The notes under the pieces: model-generated | Told to the model about the DNA's origin: nothing | What the model saw: the letters and a program-made list of their open reading frames with translations, nothing else | The model's database searches: none | From: Lachnospiraceae bacterium | Lineage (GTDB): Bacteria; Bacillota; Clostridia; Lachnospirales; Lachnospiraceae | DNA length: 64,000 nucleotides | Direction of reading: 5' to 3' | Assembly (NCBI GenBank): GCA_023664345.1 | Contig: JAMPFQ010000005.1 | Location: forward strand, 141,317 to 205,316 | Translations under genes and position numbers: made by a program | Shown: piece by piece, positions 1 to 8,082 of the stretch | How the letters are laid out: each line of letters opens with the position of its first letter | Numbering within the stretch: position 1 is the stretch's first letter

Positions 1-1
1 G

Positions 2-598
2 GAGATCACGGAGGAGCAGATCGCGCGTTATTCCCGGATCAATGACGACTACTGGAAGCGTCTGGAACTCGGGGAGATCACCAGGGAAGAACTGCAGATC
101 GGTCGTTTTGCCACTCTCTTTCGTGAATATGGGCTCCAAGGCGTTGATGTGGAGGCTTTTCACAGAAAATATGAGGAAGCCCTGGGCAGTGTGTTCCGGT
201 TCAGGGACGACGGACTGACCGTGGTCAGATCCTTGCAGGGCAGAGTCGGACAGTATGTGATTACCAACGGTATGCCCGCTGTAGCGCACAATAAATTTAG
301 GATCTCAGGGCTTGAGGAGATCATGGACGGGATCTTTATTTCCGGAGAAATCGGAGTTCCGAAGCCTCAGAGCGGATTTTTCCGGTATTGCCTGGAGCAG
401 ATCCCGGAGAAAGACAGATCTAAAATACTGATCGTGGGAGATTCTCTCACCAGCGACATAAAAGGTGGTATGCAGATGGGGATCCCCACCTGCTGGTATC
501 ACCATGGGGACAGAACAAACGATACACCGTGGATACCCGATCATGAGATCACGGACCTGCATATGGTATGTGACATGGCGGTTCCGTTTCGGTCGTGA
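2..598 (+). CDS. HAD-family phosphatase, YjjG-like (5' end missing)
   Basis: The gene begins before the window; 198 codons are visible. It reads as a cytoplasmic haloacid-dehalogenase phosphatase of the YjjG type, a family that dephosphorylates nucleoside monophosphates, including non-canonical pyrimidine nucleotides. The visible part starts in the helical cap. It then carries the motif II region 'VITNG', the motif III lysine in 'GVPKPQ' and the motif IV acidic loop 'GDSLTSDI'. The nucleophile DxD motif must lie in the missing N-terminus, so catalytic competence cannot be judged. A short GC stem followed by T's (613-633) may end the transcript. Substrate assignment is family-level inference. 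Confidence 0.75.
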   Translation, partial: EITEEQIARYSRINDDYWKRLELGEITREELQIGRFATLFREYGLQGVDVEAFHRKYEEALGSVFRFRDDGLTVVRSLQGRVGQYVITNGMPAVAHNKFRISGLEEIMDGIFISGEIGVPKPQSGFFRYCLEQIPEKDRSKILIVGDSLTSDIKGGMQMGIPTCWYHHGDRTNDTPWIPDHEITDLHMVCDMAVPFRS

Positions 599-638
599 AG
601 CCGGGCGGTCATCCAGGGATCCTGGGGGTTTTTAAAAT

Positions 639-1658
639 ATGGCAAAATCAGCGGGGCAGAAATTAAAACTCTTATATATCATCAAGTTCCTGTCAGAAAC
701 CACGGATGAGAACCATCCTGTCAGTACCGCAGATATCATTGCCTACCTGGATGCCCAGGGAATCCATTCGGAACGGAAGAGCATCTATGACGATATCGAC
801 AAACTCTGCGAGTTCGGTTATGACATCATACAGGTGCACAGCAGGCTGGGCGGCGGCTATTATATGGCAGGCAGGGAGTTTGAACTGGCGGAGCTGAAGC
901 TGCTGGTGGATGCGGTGCAGTCCTCCCGGTTCATCACCACCCGGAAATCCCGGAGCCTGATCAGGAAACTGGAGCAGATGGCGGGAAAGTATGACGCCGG
1001 AAAACTGCAGAGGCAGGTGTTCGTGGCGGGCAGGATCAAGACGGAAAACGAGAGCATCTACTATAATGTGGACAGTATACACAGAGCCATTCAGGAGAAT
1101 AAACAGATCCGGTTCCAGTATCTGGACTGGAATCTGCGGAAGCAGCTGGTTCCCAGGGTCAACGCGGAGAGAACGGTAAGCCCCTGGGCGCTGATCTGGC
1201 GGGAAGAAAATTATTATCTGGCGGCCTTTGACAGTACGGACGGCGTCATGAAGCATTTCCGTGTGGACAAGATGGGAAAGACGGCGGTGCTGGAGCAGAA
1301 GCGGGAGGGCATGGAGCAGTTCGCCAGAGTGGATCCCGCAGCCTATACCAACCAGACATTCGGCATGTACAGCGGAGATGAGGAGAGCGTGACATTACAG
1401 TTCCCCAACAGGCTGATAGGCGTGGTGCTGGATCGGTTTGGCAGGGATGCCGATATCCGCCCCATGACGGATCGCATTTTCCGCGTCAGGGTAAAGGTGG
1501 CGGTCAGCGGCCAGTTTTTCGGGTGGCTGGCAGGCATCGGACGGGAGGCGGTGGTGGTCAGCCCGGCCTCTGTCAAAGAGCAGTACAGCCGATGGCTGAC
1601 GGATATTGTGGAAACGATCAAAATCACAGACGGATTGAACAATGGAAAAGGTATCTAA
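639..1658 (+). CDS. WYL-domain transcriptional regulator
   Basis: A 339-residue cytoplasmic DNA-binding regulator. Residues about 8-70 form an HTH_11-type winged helix ('HSERKSIYDDIDKLCEFGYD'), followed by a linker. A WYL ligand-sensing domain is centred on residues 145-210 ('SPWALIWREENYYLAAFD'), and a C-terminal extension (WCX-like) ends near 'WLTDIVETI'. WYL proteins usually sense a nucleotide or nucleic-acid-derived ligand and act as repressors or activators. The ligand here is unknown. The gene stands alone between a phosphatase and nrdD, with a terminator overlapping its last codons, so its target cannot be inferred from an operon. The ATG lacks a strong ribosome site. Confidence 0.85.
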   Translation: MAKSAGQKLKLLYIIKFLSETTDENHPVSTADIIAYLDAQGIHSERKSIYDDIDKLCEFGYDIIQVHSRLGGGYYMAGREFELAELKLLVDAVQSSRFITTRKSRSLIRKLEQMAGKYDAGKLQRQVFVAGRIKTENESIYYNVDSIHRAIQENKQIRFQYLDWNLRKQLVPRVNAERTVSPWALIWREENYYLAAFDSTDGVMKHFRVDKMGKTAVLEQKREGMEQFARVDPAAYTNQTFGMYSGDEESVTLQFPNRLIGVVLDRFGRDADIRPMTDRIFRVRVKVAVSGQFFGWLAGIGREAVVVSPASVKEQYSRWLTDIVETIKITDGLNNGKGI

Positions 1659-1677
1659 AAATCAGATGCCTTTTTTG
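1645..1677 (+). terminator. Rho-independent terminator after WYL regulator
   Basis: The arms AAAAGGTATCT and AGATGCCTTTT pair around a short A-rich loop and run into six T's. The hairpin overlaps the last codons and stop of the WYL gene. Confidence 0.75.
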
Positions 1678-1701
1678 TTTATTTTTATGATATATATCGA
1701 A

Positions 1702-1730
1702 TTGACAAGAGAGGAAAACTTCCTTATACT
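1702..1730 (+). promoter_or_regulatory. Sigma-A-type promoter for nrdD
   Basis: TTGACA (1702-1707) and TATACT (1725-1730) are separated by exactly 17 bp. Transcription would start near 1737. An ATG at 1739 would then be leaderless, which argues for a start near 1814-1823. Confidence 0.75.
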
Positions 1731-1822
1731 GTAATGTAATGGACACAATATATAGGGGGAAAGTGTTGGAAAGCCCCAAATATTGCGCTTTTTCAACGAG
1801 TTTCACGAAGGGAATGGAGCAG

Positions 1823-4012
1823 ATGAGCAGTAACTTTGACCAGAAGATAACGGAAAATGTGGATTATGCCGGGGAGTTTCAGCCTGAGAGGACAGTCTAT
1901 GTGATAAAGAAAGATGGCAGTACGGAGGCTTTCAATGTCCAGAAAGTGATCAACGCGGTAGGAAAGAGCGCTTACAGGGCGTTGACGAAATTTACCGAGG
2001 AAGAAGAGCGACACATTTGTCAGTATGTTATCGATAAGGTGAATGAGATGGAAGTGGATCAGATCCCCATTCCCGTGATGCATAATATCGTGGAGAGCGC
2101 TTTAGAGCAGGTCAAGCCCATTGTGGCAAAGAGTTACCGGGACTATCGCAATTATAAGCAGGATTTTGTGCGTATGCTGGATGACGTCTATAAAAAGAGC
2201 CAGTCCATCATGTACATAGGCGACAAGGAAAATGCCAACACCGACTCCGCCCTGGTGGCCACCAAGAGGAGCCTGATCTTCAATCAGCTGAACAAGGAAC
2301 TGTACCAGAAATTCTTCCTGACCACCGAGGAGATTCAGGCATGTCGTGACGGCTATATCTATATCCATGACATGTCGGCCAGGAGGGACACCATGAACTG
2401 CTGCCTTTTTGACGTGCAGAATGTGCTGAGCGGCGGGTTCGAGATGGGAAATGTGTGGTATAACGAGCCCAAGTCCCTTGATGTGGCCTTTGATGTGATC
2501 GGCGACATCGTGCTCAGCGCGGCAAGCCAGCAGTACGGTGGTTTCACCGTGCCCAGCGTGGATCTGATCCTGGAGCCTTATGCGGAGAAATCTTATCAAA
2601 AATATCTGGAAAAATATAAGCGGCTTGGTGTCGACGACCAGAGGGCGGAGCAGGAAGCTTACGGGGATGTGGTCAGGGAATACGAGCAGGGATTCCAGGG
2701 CTGGGAATATAAATTCAACACCGTGGGAAGCAGCCGGGGCGATTATCCTTTTATCACCGTGACGGCGGGAACCGGGACTGGAAGATTTGCCAGACTTGCC
2801 ACCATCACCATGTTGAAAGTGAGGAAGAACGGCCAGGGCAAGAAAGACTGCAAGAAGCCCGTGCTGTTCCCCAAGATCGTGTTCCTGTATGACGAGAACC
2901 TGCACGGCCCCGGAAAGCCCCTTGAGGACGTGTTTGAGGCGGGCGTGGAGTGTTCTGCAAAGACCATGTATCCCGACTGGCTGAGCCTGACGGGAAAGGG
3001 CTATGTGGCAAGTATCTATAAGAAGTACGGGCGGATCATCTCCCCCATGGGATGCAGGGCATTTCTCTCGCCCTGGTACGAGAGGGGTGGCATGCATCCC
3101 GCGGACGACCAGGACAGGCCTGTGTTTGTGGGGCGTTTTAACATCGGTGCGGTATCCCTGCATCTGCCCATGATCCTGGCAAAGGCGCGGAAGGAGAGCC
3201 GGGATTTTTATGAGGTGCTGGACTATTACCTGAACCTGATCCGCCAGCTGCATATCCGTACTTACGCCTACCTTGGCGAGATGAGGGCGTCCACCAATCC
3301 CCTGGCATACTGCGAGGGCGGTTTCCTGGGCGGAAAGCTGGGGCTGCATGACAAGATCAAGCCGCTGCTGCGATCCGCCACCGCAAGCTTCGGCATCACG
3401 GCGCTGAATGAACTGCAGGAACTTTACAACGGAAGATCCCTGGTGGAGGACGGCGCTTTCGCCCTGGAGGTCATGGAATATATCAACGCCCGGGTAAATG
3501 AGTTCAAGGAGGCGGACGGGAATCTTTACGCCATTTACGGCACCCCTGCGGAGAATCTCTGCGGCGTGCAGGTCACTCAGTTCCGGAATAAATACGGTAT
3601 CGTGGAGGGCGTTTCCGACAGGCAGTATGTGAGCAACAGTTTCCACTGCCATGTGAGCGAAGATATCACGCCCATTGAGAAGCAGGATAAGGAAGAGCGT
3701 TTCTGGAATCTCTGCAACGGCGGTAAGATCCAGTATGTGAAATATCCCATTGATTATAATATCACCGCGGTGAAGACATTGATCCGCCGGGCCATGGATA
3801 TGGGATTTTATGAAGGGGTAAATCTTTCCCTGGCTTATTGCGACGACTGCGGGCATCAGGAACTGGAAATGGACGTGTGCCCCAAGTGCGGCAGCCGCAA
3901 TCTGACGAAGATCGAGCGTATGAACGGTTATCTGTCCTATTCCCGGGTACATGGGGACACCAGACTGAACGATGCCAAGATGGCAGAGATTGCGGAAAGG
4001 AAATCAATGTGA
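1823..4012 (+). CDS. nrdD: Anaerobic ribonucleoside-triphosphate reductase (class III)
   Basis: Catalytic subunit of the oxygen-sensitive glycyl-radical reductase that makes dNTPs from NTPs. The N-terminus carries an ATP-cone regulatory domain ('RTVYVIKKDGSTEAF'), followed by the large barrel. The C-terminus has a zinc site made of two CxxC pairs ('YCDDCGH' and 'VCPKCGS') and the glycyl-radical region 'ERMNGYLSY'. I chose ATG 1823 because AAGGGA lies 9 nt upstream and the promoter places the transcript start at about 1737. In-frame ATGs at 1739 and 1814 are alternatives. The stop overlaps the GTG start of the activase (GTGA), which indicates translational coupling. Confidence 0.93.
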   Translation: MSSNFDQKITENVDYAGEFQPERTVYVIKKDGSTEAFNVQKVINAVGKSAYRALTKFTEEEERHICQYVIDKVNEMEVDQIPIPVMHNIVESALEQVKPIVAKSYRDYRNYKQDFVRMLDDVYKKSQSIMYIGDKENANTDSALVATKRSLIFNQLNKELYQKFFLTTEEIQACRDGYIYIHDMSARRDTMNCCLFDVQNVLSGGFEMGNVWYNEPKSLDVAFDVIGDIVLSAASQQYGGFTVPSVDLILEPYAEKSYQKYLEKYKRLGVDDQRAEQEAYGDVVREYEQGFQGWEYKFNTVGSSRGDYPFITVTAGTGTGRFARLATITMLKVRKNGQGKKDCKKPVLFPKIVFLYDENLHGPGKPLEDVFEAGVECSAKTMYPDWLSLTGKGYVASIYKKYGRIISPMGCRAFLSPWYERGGMHPADDQDRPVFVGRFNIGAVSLHLPMILAKARKESRDFYEVLDYYLNLIRQLHIRTYAYLGEMRASTNPLAYCEGGFLGGKLGLHDKIKPLLRSATASFGITALNELQELYNGRSLVEDGAFALEVMEYINARVNEFKEADGNLYAIYGTPAENLCGVQVTQFRNKYGIVEGVSDRQYVSNSFHCHVSEDITPIEKQDKEERFWNLCNGGKIQYVKYPIDYNITAVKTLIRRAMDMGFYEGVNLSLAYCDDCGHQELEMDVCPKCGSRNLTKIERMNGYLSYSRVHGDTRLNDAKMAEIAERKSM

Positions 4013-4569
4013 GATATCATAATATAACAAAGGATGACATGCTCAACGGCGACGGGCTCCGCGTGGTACTGTGGGTGGCGGGCTGCAACCATTGCTGCAG
4101 GGAATGCCATAACCCCATTACCTGGGATCCGGAGGGCGGACTGCTTTTCGATGAGGCCGCCAGGCAGGAAATCTTCGAGCAGCTGGACAAGGATTATATT
4201 TCAGGCATCACTTTTTCCGGCGGCGATCCGCTGCATCCTGCCAACGGAATGGAAGTCAGGGAACTGATGGCGGAAGTAAAGCGGAAGTACCCGCATAAGA
4301 CGATCTGGCTTTACACTGGTGACGTGTGGGAAAATATATACGGTTACGCCATGATGAAATACGTGGATGTGCTGGTGGATGGGGAATTCATGGCGGATAA
4401 AAAGGACGGGCAGCTGCTCTGGAAGGGCAGTTCCAACCAGCGGGTCATCGATGTGCCAAAAACCTTAGCGCAGAAAGATGTGACGGTTCCCGTGCTGTAC
4501 TGCGGCGATTACGCGGAAGGGTACAAGATAACGGAAAGGCCGGAAAATGCGGGTAGTTGTTGTGGATGA
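4009..4569 (+). CDS. nrdG: Anaerobic ribonucleotide reductase activating protein
   Basis: Radical-SAM activase of 186 residues that installs the glycyl radical on NrdD using S-adenosylmethionine and a 4Fe-4S cluster. The cluster motif CX3CX2C is visible in 'CNHCCRECHN', followed by the SAM-binding 'TFSGGDPL'. The GTG start overlaps the nrdD stop codon, and the first residues (MRYHNITKDDMLNGDGLR) match the usual NrdG N-terminus. The open frame extends further upstream inside nrdD but is not needed. The C-terminus ends in an unusual SCCG tail. Confidence 0.93.
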   Translation: MRYHNITKDDMLNGDGLRVVLWVAGCNHCCRECHNPITWDPEGGLLFDEAARQEIFEQLDKDYISGITFSGGDPLHPANGMEVRELMAEVKRKYPHKTIWLYTGDVWENIYGYAMMKYVDVLVDGEFMADKKDGQLLWKGSSNQRVIDVPKTLAQKDVTVPVLYCGDYAEGYKITERPENAGSCCG

Positions 4570-4678
4570 AGCACAGATAAAGGAGATATGGGTCAGCCTG
4601 TATTCAATGGCAGGAATTGTGATACTTTTTGAAAAGGAAGAAACGGAGAAATATGGAAGGAATAGCGCAATTTTATAA
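4547..4678 (+). CDS. Possible 43-residue protein bridging nrdG and dut
   Basis: A short frame begins at ATG 4547 inside the end of nrdG and stops at 4678 inside the start of dut. It has a plausible AAAGG ribosome site and encodes a peptide beginning MRVVVVDEAQIKEIW, with a small hydrophobic middle and a charged tail. I do not recognise it. Overlap with both neighbours would fit coupling, but a frame this short in an overlap could also be chance. Confidence 0.3.
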   Translation: MRVVVVDEAQIKEIWVSLYSMAGIVILFEKEETEKYGRNSAIL

Positions 4679-5168
4679 AGTTAGTGAGGCCTTGTTCCTA
4701 CAGGCGGTGAAAGAGGATTTCCCACAATATTCGGAGGAAGAGATCCGGGGCATGTATGAAGCCCTGAAACTGCCCAGGAGAGCCACAAAGGGCAGCGCGG
4801 GATATGACTTTTTTGCGCCTTTCGCTTTCTTCCTGCCGCCTGCGGCCACCATAAAGATCCCCACGGGCATCCGGGTGAAGATGGACGAGGACTGGGTGCT
4901 GCAGCTTTATCCCAGGAGCGGGCTTGGTTTTAAATACAGGCTGCAGATGAACAATACGGTTGGCATCATTGACAGCGATTATTTCTATTCCGACAATGAG
5001 GGACATATTTTCGTGAAACTCACCAACGATTCCAACGAGGGAAAGACCCTGACGGTGGAGCAGGGGACGGGGATCGTACAGGGGATTTTCCTGGAGTACG
5101 GCATCACCGTGGACGACGATGCGGAGGGAATCCGCAACGGCGGTTTCGGGAGCACCACAAAATCATAA
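4653..5168 (+). CDS. dut: dUTP diphosphatase (dUTPase)
   Basis: Trimeric-type dUTPase, 171 residues, hydrolysing dUTP to dUMP and pyrophosphate to keep uracil out of DNA and supply thymidylate synthesis. All five family motifs are visible: 'KGSAGYDFFAP' (1), 'LYPRSGLGF' (2), 'GIIDSDYFY' (3), the region around 'VEQGTGIVQGIF' (4) and 'NGGFGSTTKS' (5). The phosphate-arm motif 5 is at the extreme C-terminus as usual. An N-terminal extension of about 50 residues precedes motif 1. ATG 4653 has GGAG just upstream, and TTG 4629 is the alternative. Its place behind nrdDG fits a dNTP-supply operon. Confidence 0.9.
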   Translation: MEGIAQFYKVSEALFLQAVKEDFPQYSEEEIRGMYEALKLPRRATKGSAGYDFFAPFAFFLPPAATIKIPTGIRVKMDEDWVLQLYPRSGLGFKYRLQMNNTVGIIDSDYFYSDNEGHIFVKLTNDSNEGKTLTVEQGTGIVQGIFLEYGITVDDDAEGIRNGGFGSTTKS

Positions 5169-5239
5169 ATTGACAGGATAAAAAACTTCTCTTTGGGAAA
5201 TAATGAAAAGCAAGATTATTTCGGAAGGGGAGTTTTAAT

Positions 5240-6670
5240 TTGAGCGAAGAAAAGAAAACCGCCATAAGCGGCTCTCTGGCACAGGATATGGAATATCTGA
5301 ACCATGTGCTGGGGGCGGGACGCAATTTTGATATTATCTACCGGGTCATCCATGTGGGCGGAAAGGAAGCCTGCATGTACCTGGTGGACGGATTCTGTAA
5401 GGACGACCTGGTACAGAAGCTGCTGCAGTATCTCATGGATCTGACGCCGGACAAGATGCCGCAGGACATGCACGGAATCTCCAAGCAGTTTGTCCCCTAT
5501 GTGGAAGTGGAGGTCAACGATCAGTTTGATACGGTGATCGATTCCCTGCTGTCGGGCATGTTCATCCTGCTGATCGACGGCTACAGCAAGGCGCTGCTGA
5601 TCGATTCCCGTACCTACCCCGCCAGAAGCGTGGAGGAGCCGGAGAAAGATAAGGTGCTGCGGGGCTCCAAGGACGGCTTTGTGGAAACGGTGGTGTTCAA
5701 CACCGCCCTGATCCGCCGCAGGATCCGCAGCACGGATCTCTGCATGGAAATGCTCAACGCGGGGGAAAGTTCCCACACGGACATTGTGCTCTGCTATATG
5801 GACAAAAGGGTGGATCACAATTTTCTGGAGGCGGTCAGACGCAAGATAAACGCCATTACGGTGGATGCCCTGACCATGAACCAGGAATCCCTGGCGGAGT
5901 GCCTTTACCAGAAGAAGTGGTACAATCCGTTCCCCAAGTTCAAATATACGGAGAGGCCGGACGCGGCGGCAGCCCAGGTGCTGGAGGGAAATATCGTGAT
6001 CCTGGTGGACAATTCCCCCTCGGCAATGATTCTGCCTACTACAATATTTGATGTGGTGGAGGAGGCGGACGACTATTATTTCCCGCCTATCACGGGGACT
6101 TACCTGCGGATCACGAGACTTTTGATCTCCATTCTGACCTATATCCTGACGCCCACCTTTCTGCTGCTGGTGAACCATAGCGAATGGGTGCCGGAAAGCT
6201 TTTCCTTTATCCTGTTAAAGGAGGAGCCGAATATTCCGCTGATCTGGCAGTTCCTGATCCTGGAACTGGCCATAGACGGGCTGAAGCTGGCGGCGGTGAA
6301 CACGCCCAACATGCTGAGCACGCCGCTCAGTGTGCTGGCGGCGCTGGTGCTGGGAGAGTTCTCGGTGAACAGCGGATGGTTTAGCGCGGAGGTCATGCTG
6401 TACATGGCTTTCGTGGCGGTGGCCAATTATACCCAGCAGAATTATGAACTGGGGTATGCGCTGAAATTCATGCGGATCCTTAATCTGCTGCTGACCCAGT
6501 GGTTCGGGCTGTGGGGATATATCGGAGGGATATTGGTCACGGTTCTGGCCATTGCCTGCAATAGGACAGTGGCGAAGACCAGTTATATTTATCCGCTGAT
6601 CCCCTTTAACTGGAAAGATCTGAAGAACCGCGTGATCAGGCGCAGGCTGCCAGAGGCGTTGAAAAAGTGA
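5240..6670 (+). CDS. spoVAF: GerA-family spore germination protein, SpoVAF-like
   Basis: A 476-residue inner-membrane protein of the GerA/SpoVAF family, which takes part in germinant signalling or dipicolinate-channel function in spores. About 280 soluble N-terminal residues, including 'QFDTVIDSLLSGMFILLIDG', precede a hydrophobic C-terminal half with several membrane helices beginning near 'LLISILTYILTPTFLLL'. No GerB or GerC partner follows. That isolation, the short N-terminus and the length close to B. subtilis SpoVAF favour SpoVAF over a full GerA receptor subunit. The start is TTG with GGAAGGGG about 10 nt upstream. A terminator follows. Confidence 0.75.
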   Translation: MSEEKKTAISGSLAQDMEYLNHVLGAGRNFDIIYRVIHVGGKEACMYLVDGFCKDDLVQKLLQYLMDLTPDKMPQDMHGISKQFVPYVEVEVNDQFDTVIDSLLSGMFILLIDGYSKALLIDSRTYPARSVEEPEKDKVLRGSKDGFVETVVFNTALIRRRIRSTDLCMEMLNAGESSHTDIVLCYMDKRVDHNFLEAVRRKINAITVDALTMNQESLAECLYQKKWYNPFPKFKYTERPDAAAAQVLEGNIVILVDNSPSAMILPTTIFDVVEEADDYYFPPITGTYLRITRLLISILTYILTPTFLLLVNHSEWVPESFSFILLKEEPNIPLIWQFLILELAIDGLKLAAVNTPNMLSTPLSVLAALVLGEFSVNSGWFSAEVMLYMAFVAVANYTQQNYELGYALKFMRILNLLLTQWFGLWGYIGGILVTVLAIACNRTVAKTSYIYPLIPFNWKDLKNRVIRRRLPEALKK

Positions 6671-6690
6671 GGGAGAGGTGGTATACTAAG

Positions 6691-6718
6691 CTGCAGGACG
6701 GATGTCCTGCGGCTTTTT
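6691..6718 (+). terminator. Terminator after spoVAF-like gene
   Basis: GCAGGAC (6693-6699) and GTCCTGC (6704-6710) form a seven-bp stem with a four-nt loop, followed by GGCTTTTT. Confidence 0.75.
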
Positions 6719-6832
6719 AAGTGATGCGGTGGGGACGGCGTGGGGAAAGAGCCACTAAAAAACCTGACGCCCGCCGAAGCAGTTGATGGACATGGAACAG
6801 TGGTTATGTGGATTGTGAGGTGATTTATCCGT

Positions 6833-7315
6833 ATGGACACATTGGAGATAAAAAAAGTAGACAAGGGCACAGACCTGGCGGATGAATTAATCTGTTTTGT
6901 GGAAAATTTCTCGTGGGAAGACGTTAAAAACCATATGTTGGGCGAACTTCGGGCATGGACGTTTACTGATTGGGAAACCCCATTTGTGGCAATCATGAAT
7001 GGCCGGATCGTAGGAATAGCCTATATCAGGAAGAAAGACTATTATCCGTTGCCTGAAATATATCCGTGGGTATCAGGTGTCTTTGTGGCGGAGGATTATC
7101 GCGGGCACAGGATCAGTGAAAAGCTGATCGCCTTTGCAAACAAGTACGCAAGGGAAAATGGGTTTGATCAAACATATATCCCGTCGATACATACAGGTTT
7201 GTACGAAAAGTATGGGTATCGTTATCTCAGGGATATTGTCAATTATGGCAATGGAATAGACAGATTGTATGTCAAGGAAATCAATATACATTGTAAGCAA
7301 AAGGCAAATAAATAG
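6833..7315 (+). CDS. GNAT-family N-acetyltransferase
   Basis: A 160-residue cytoplasmic acetyl-CoA-dependent acetyltransferase. The fold signature is visible: a core strand with 'WVSGVFVAEDYRGHRISEKL', where VFVAEDYRGHRIS is the acetyl-CoA pyrophosphate loop (Q/RxxGxG/A variant), then 'YIPSIHTGLYEKYGYRY' as the typical C-terminal strand. The substrate cannot be read from sequence. GAGGTG lies upstream of ATG 6833. Codon use is more AT-rich than the preceding operon, and the gene begins a run of small accessory-type genes. Confidence 0.85.
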   Translation: MDTLEIKKVDKGTDLADELICFVENFSWEDVKNHMLGELRAWTFTDWETPFVAIMNGRIVGIAYIRKKDYYPLPEIYPWVSGVFVAEDYRGHRISEKLIAFANKYARENGFDQTYIPSIHTGLYEKYGYRYLRDIVNYGNGIDRLYVKEINIHCKQKANK

Positions 7316-7359
7316 GTTATAATCAAGTACATAAATCAGAGGCCGGCAAGGAGGATTTT

Positions 7360-7566
7360 ATGAAAACAGGCAATAAAGATGATGGCTGGGTAACTGGAAG
7401 ATTATATTTCAATAAAGAAGATAAAAGAGTGGTTATCAAGAGGCCGCAAAGTGGTTTTGGATATACAATGAATTTAGGGAATAAATGGACATGGATATTT
7501 AGTATTGTTGTATTTATTATAGTTATATTAGTCGGTAAGTATATCATATGTTTCCATTGTTTTTAA
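7360..7566 (+). CDS. Small membrane-anchored DUF5808-like protein
   Basis: A 68-residue protein with AAGGAGG seven bases before its ATG. The N-terminal half resembles the DUF5808 pattern ('GRLYFNKEDKRVVIKRP' then 'GFGYTMNLGNKWTW'). The C-terminal half is a single membrane helix (WIFSIVVFIIVILVGKYII). Function is unknown. The same domain usually sits at the cytosolic end of small membrane proteins in Firmicutes. The family match is from memory of the motif, not a search. Confidence 0.6.
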   Translation: MKTGNKDDGWVTGRLYFNKEDKRVVIKRPQSGFGYTMNLGNKWTWIFSIVVFIIVILVGKYIICFHCF

Positions 7567-7611
7567 CGCATAATTATGCTATAATTATGTCGAAGAAAGG
7601 AGCGAAGCATT

Positions 7612-7875
7612 ATGCCACTTATTATGCCTATCAAGGATTTACGTAATACAACCGAAATTTCCAATATTGCTCACAAGGAGCAGGAGCCTATTTTTATTAC
7701 CAAAAACGGATATAGCGACCTGGTCGTAATGAGTAGTGAATTGTATGATAAATTCGCAGGGATTAACCGCATTGACCAAGCTATCTATGAATCCGAACAG
7801 GAAATTGCAAACGGAGCAGAGGCAGCCGACGCAGAGATAGTGTTTGCAGAATTGGAGAAAAAGCATTTTGGATAA
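7612..7875 (+). CDS. Phd/YefM-type antitoxin (orphan)
   Basis: An 87-residue type II antitoxin. The N-terminal DNA-binding Phd/YefM fold is visible in 'MPIKDLRNTTEISNIAHKEQ' followed by 'EPIFITKNGYSDLVVMS'. The acidic C-terminal half (QAIYESEQEIANGAEAADAE) would be the toxin-neutralising segment. These proteins autorepress their operon. AAAGGAG precedes the ATG. The usual RelE/ParE toxin should start at the antitoxin stop, but only a few codons of it remain here, so the gene is probably an orphan. Confidence 0.85.
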   Translation: MPLIMPIKDLRNTTEISNIAHKEQEPIFITKNGYSDLVVMSSELYDKFAGINRIDQAIYESEQEIANGAEAADAEIVFAELEKKHFG

Positions 7876-7891
7876 ATACAAGGTCATGTGA
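7868..7891 (+). pseudogene. Remnant of RelE/ParE-type toxin start
   Basis: A TTG codon overlapping the antitoxin stop opens a frame reading (M)DKYKVM and then TGA. This matches the usual beginning of toxins paired with this antitoxin class, at the usual eight-base overlap. Downstream DNA up to the terminator at 7953 has no toxin-length frame. I infer that the toxin gene has been deleted or has decayed. Confidence 0.4.
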
Positions 7892-7952
7892 CGAACCGCA
7901 CAAAACGGTTTATGTGGTAACGATACAGTATCAAGGAAGAAATCTATAAGAT

Positions 7953-7990
7953 AAGCGCCAATGACGGAGTAAATCATTTGACGCTTTTTT
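7953..7990 (+). terminator. Terminator after antitoxin
   Basis: AAGCG-CAA-TGA and TCATTTGACGCTT pair with one mismatch and one bulge around a CGGAGTAAA loop, followed by TTTTTT. Confidence 0.7.
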
Positions 7991-8082
7991 CAATTTAAGA
8001 ATCAGTTGCCATATTTCTAATAATTCTCTGCAAGCGTCGGATGCGGCGAGGTTGGGGATGATTGTAAGGAGAAAACAGGGAT

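Noticed and set aside
1739-1822. Longer nrdD start at ATG 1739.
   Set aside because: The promoter at 1702-1730 would make it leaderless, and the added residues do not match the family N-terminus.
2102-3952. Long open frame on the minus strand opposite nrdD (and similar ones opposite 9393-11531 and 54244-55965).
   Set aside because: They mirror strongly biased codons of confirmed genes, have no ribosome sites and show no recognisable domains.
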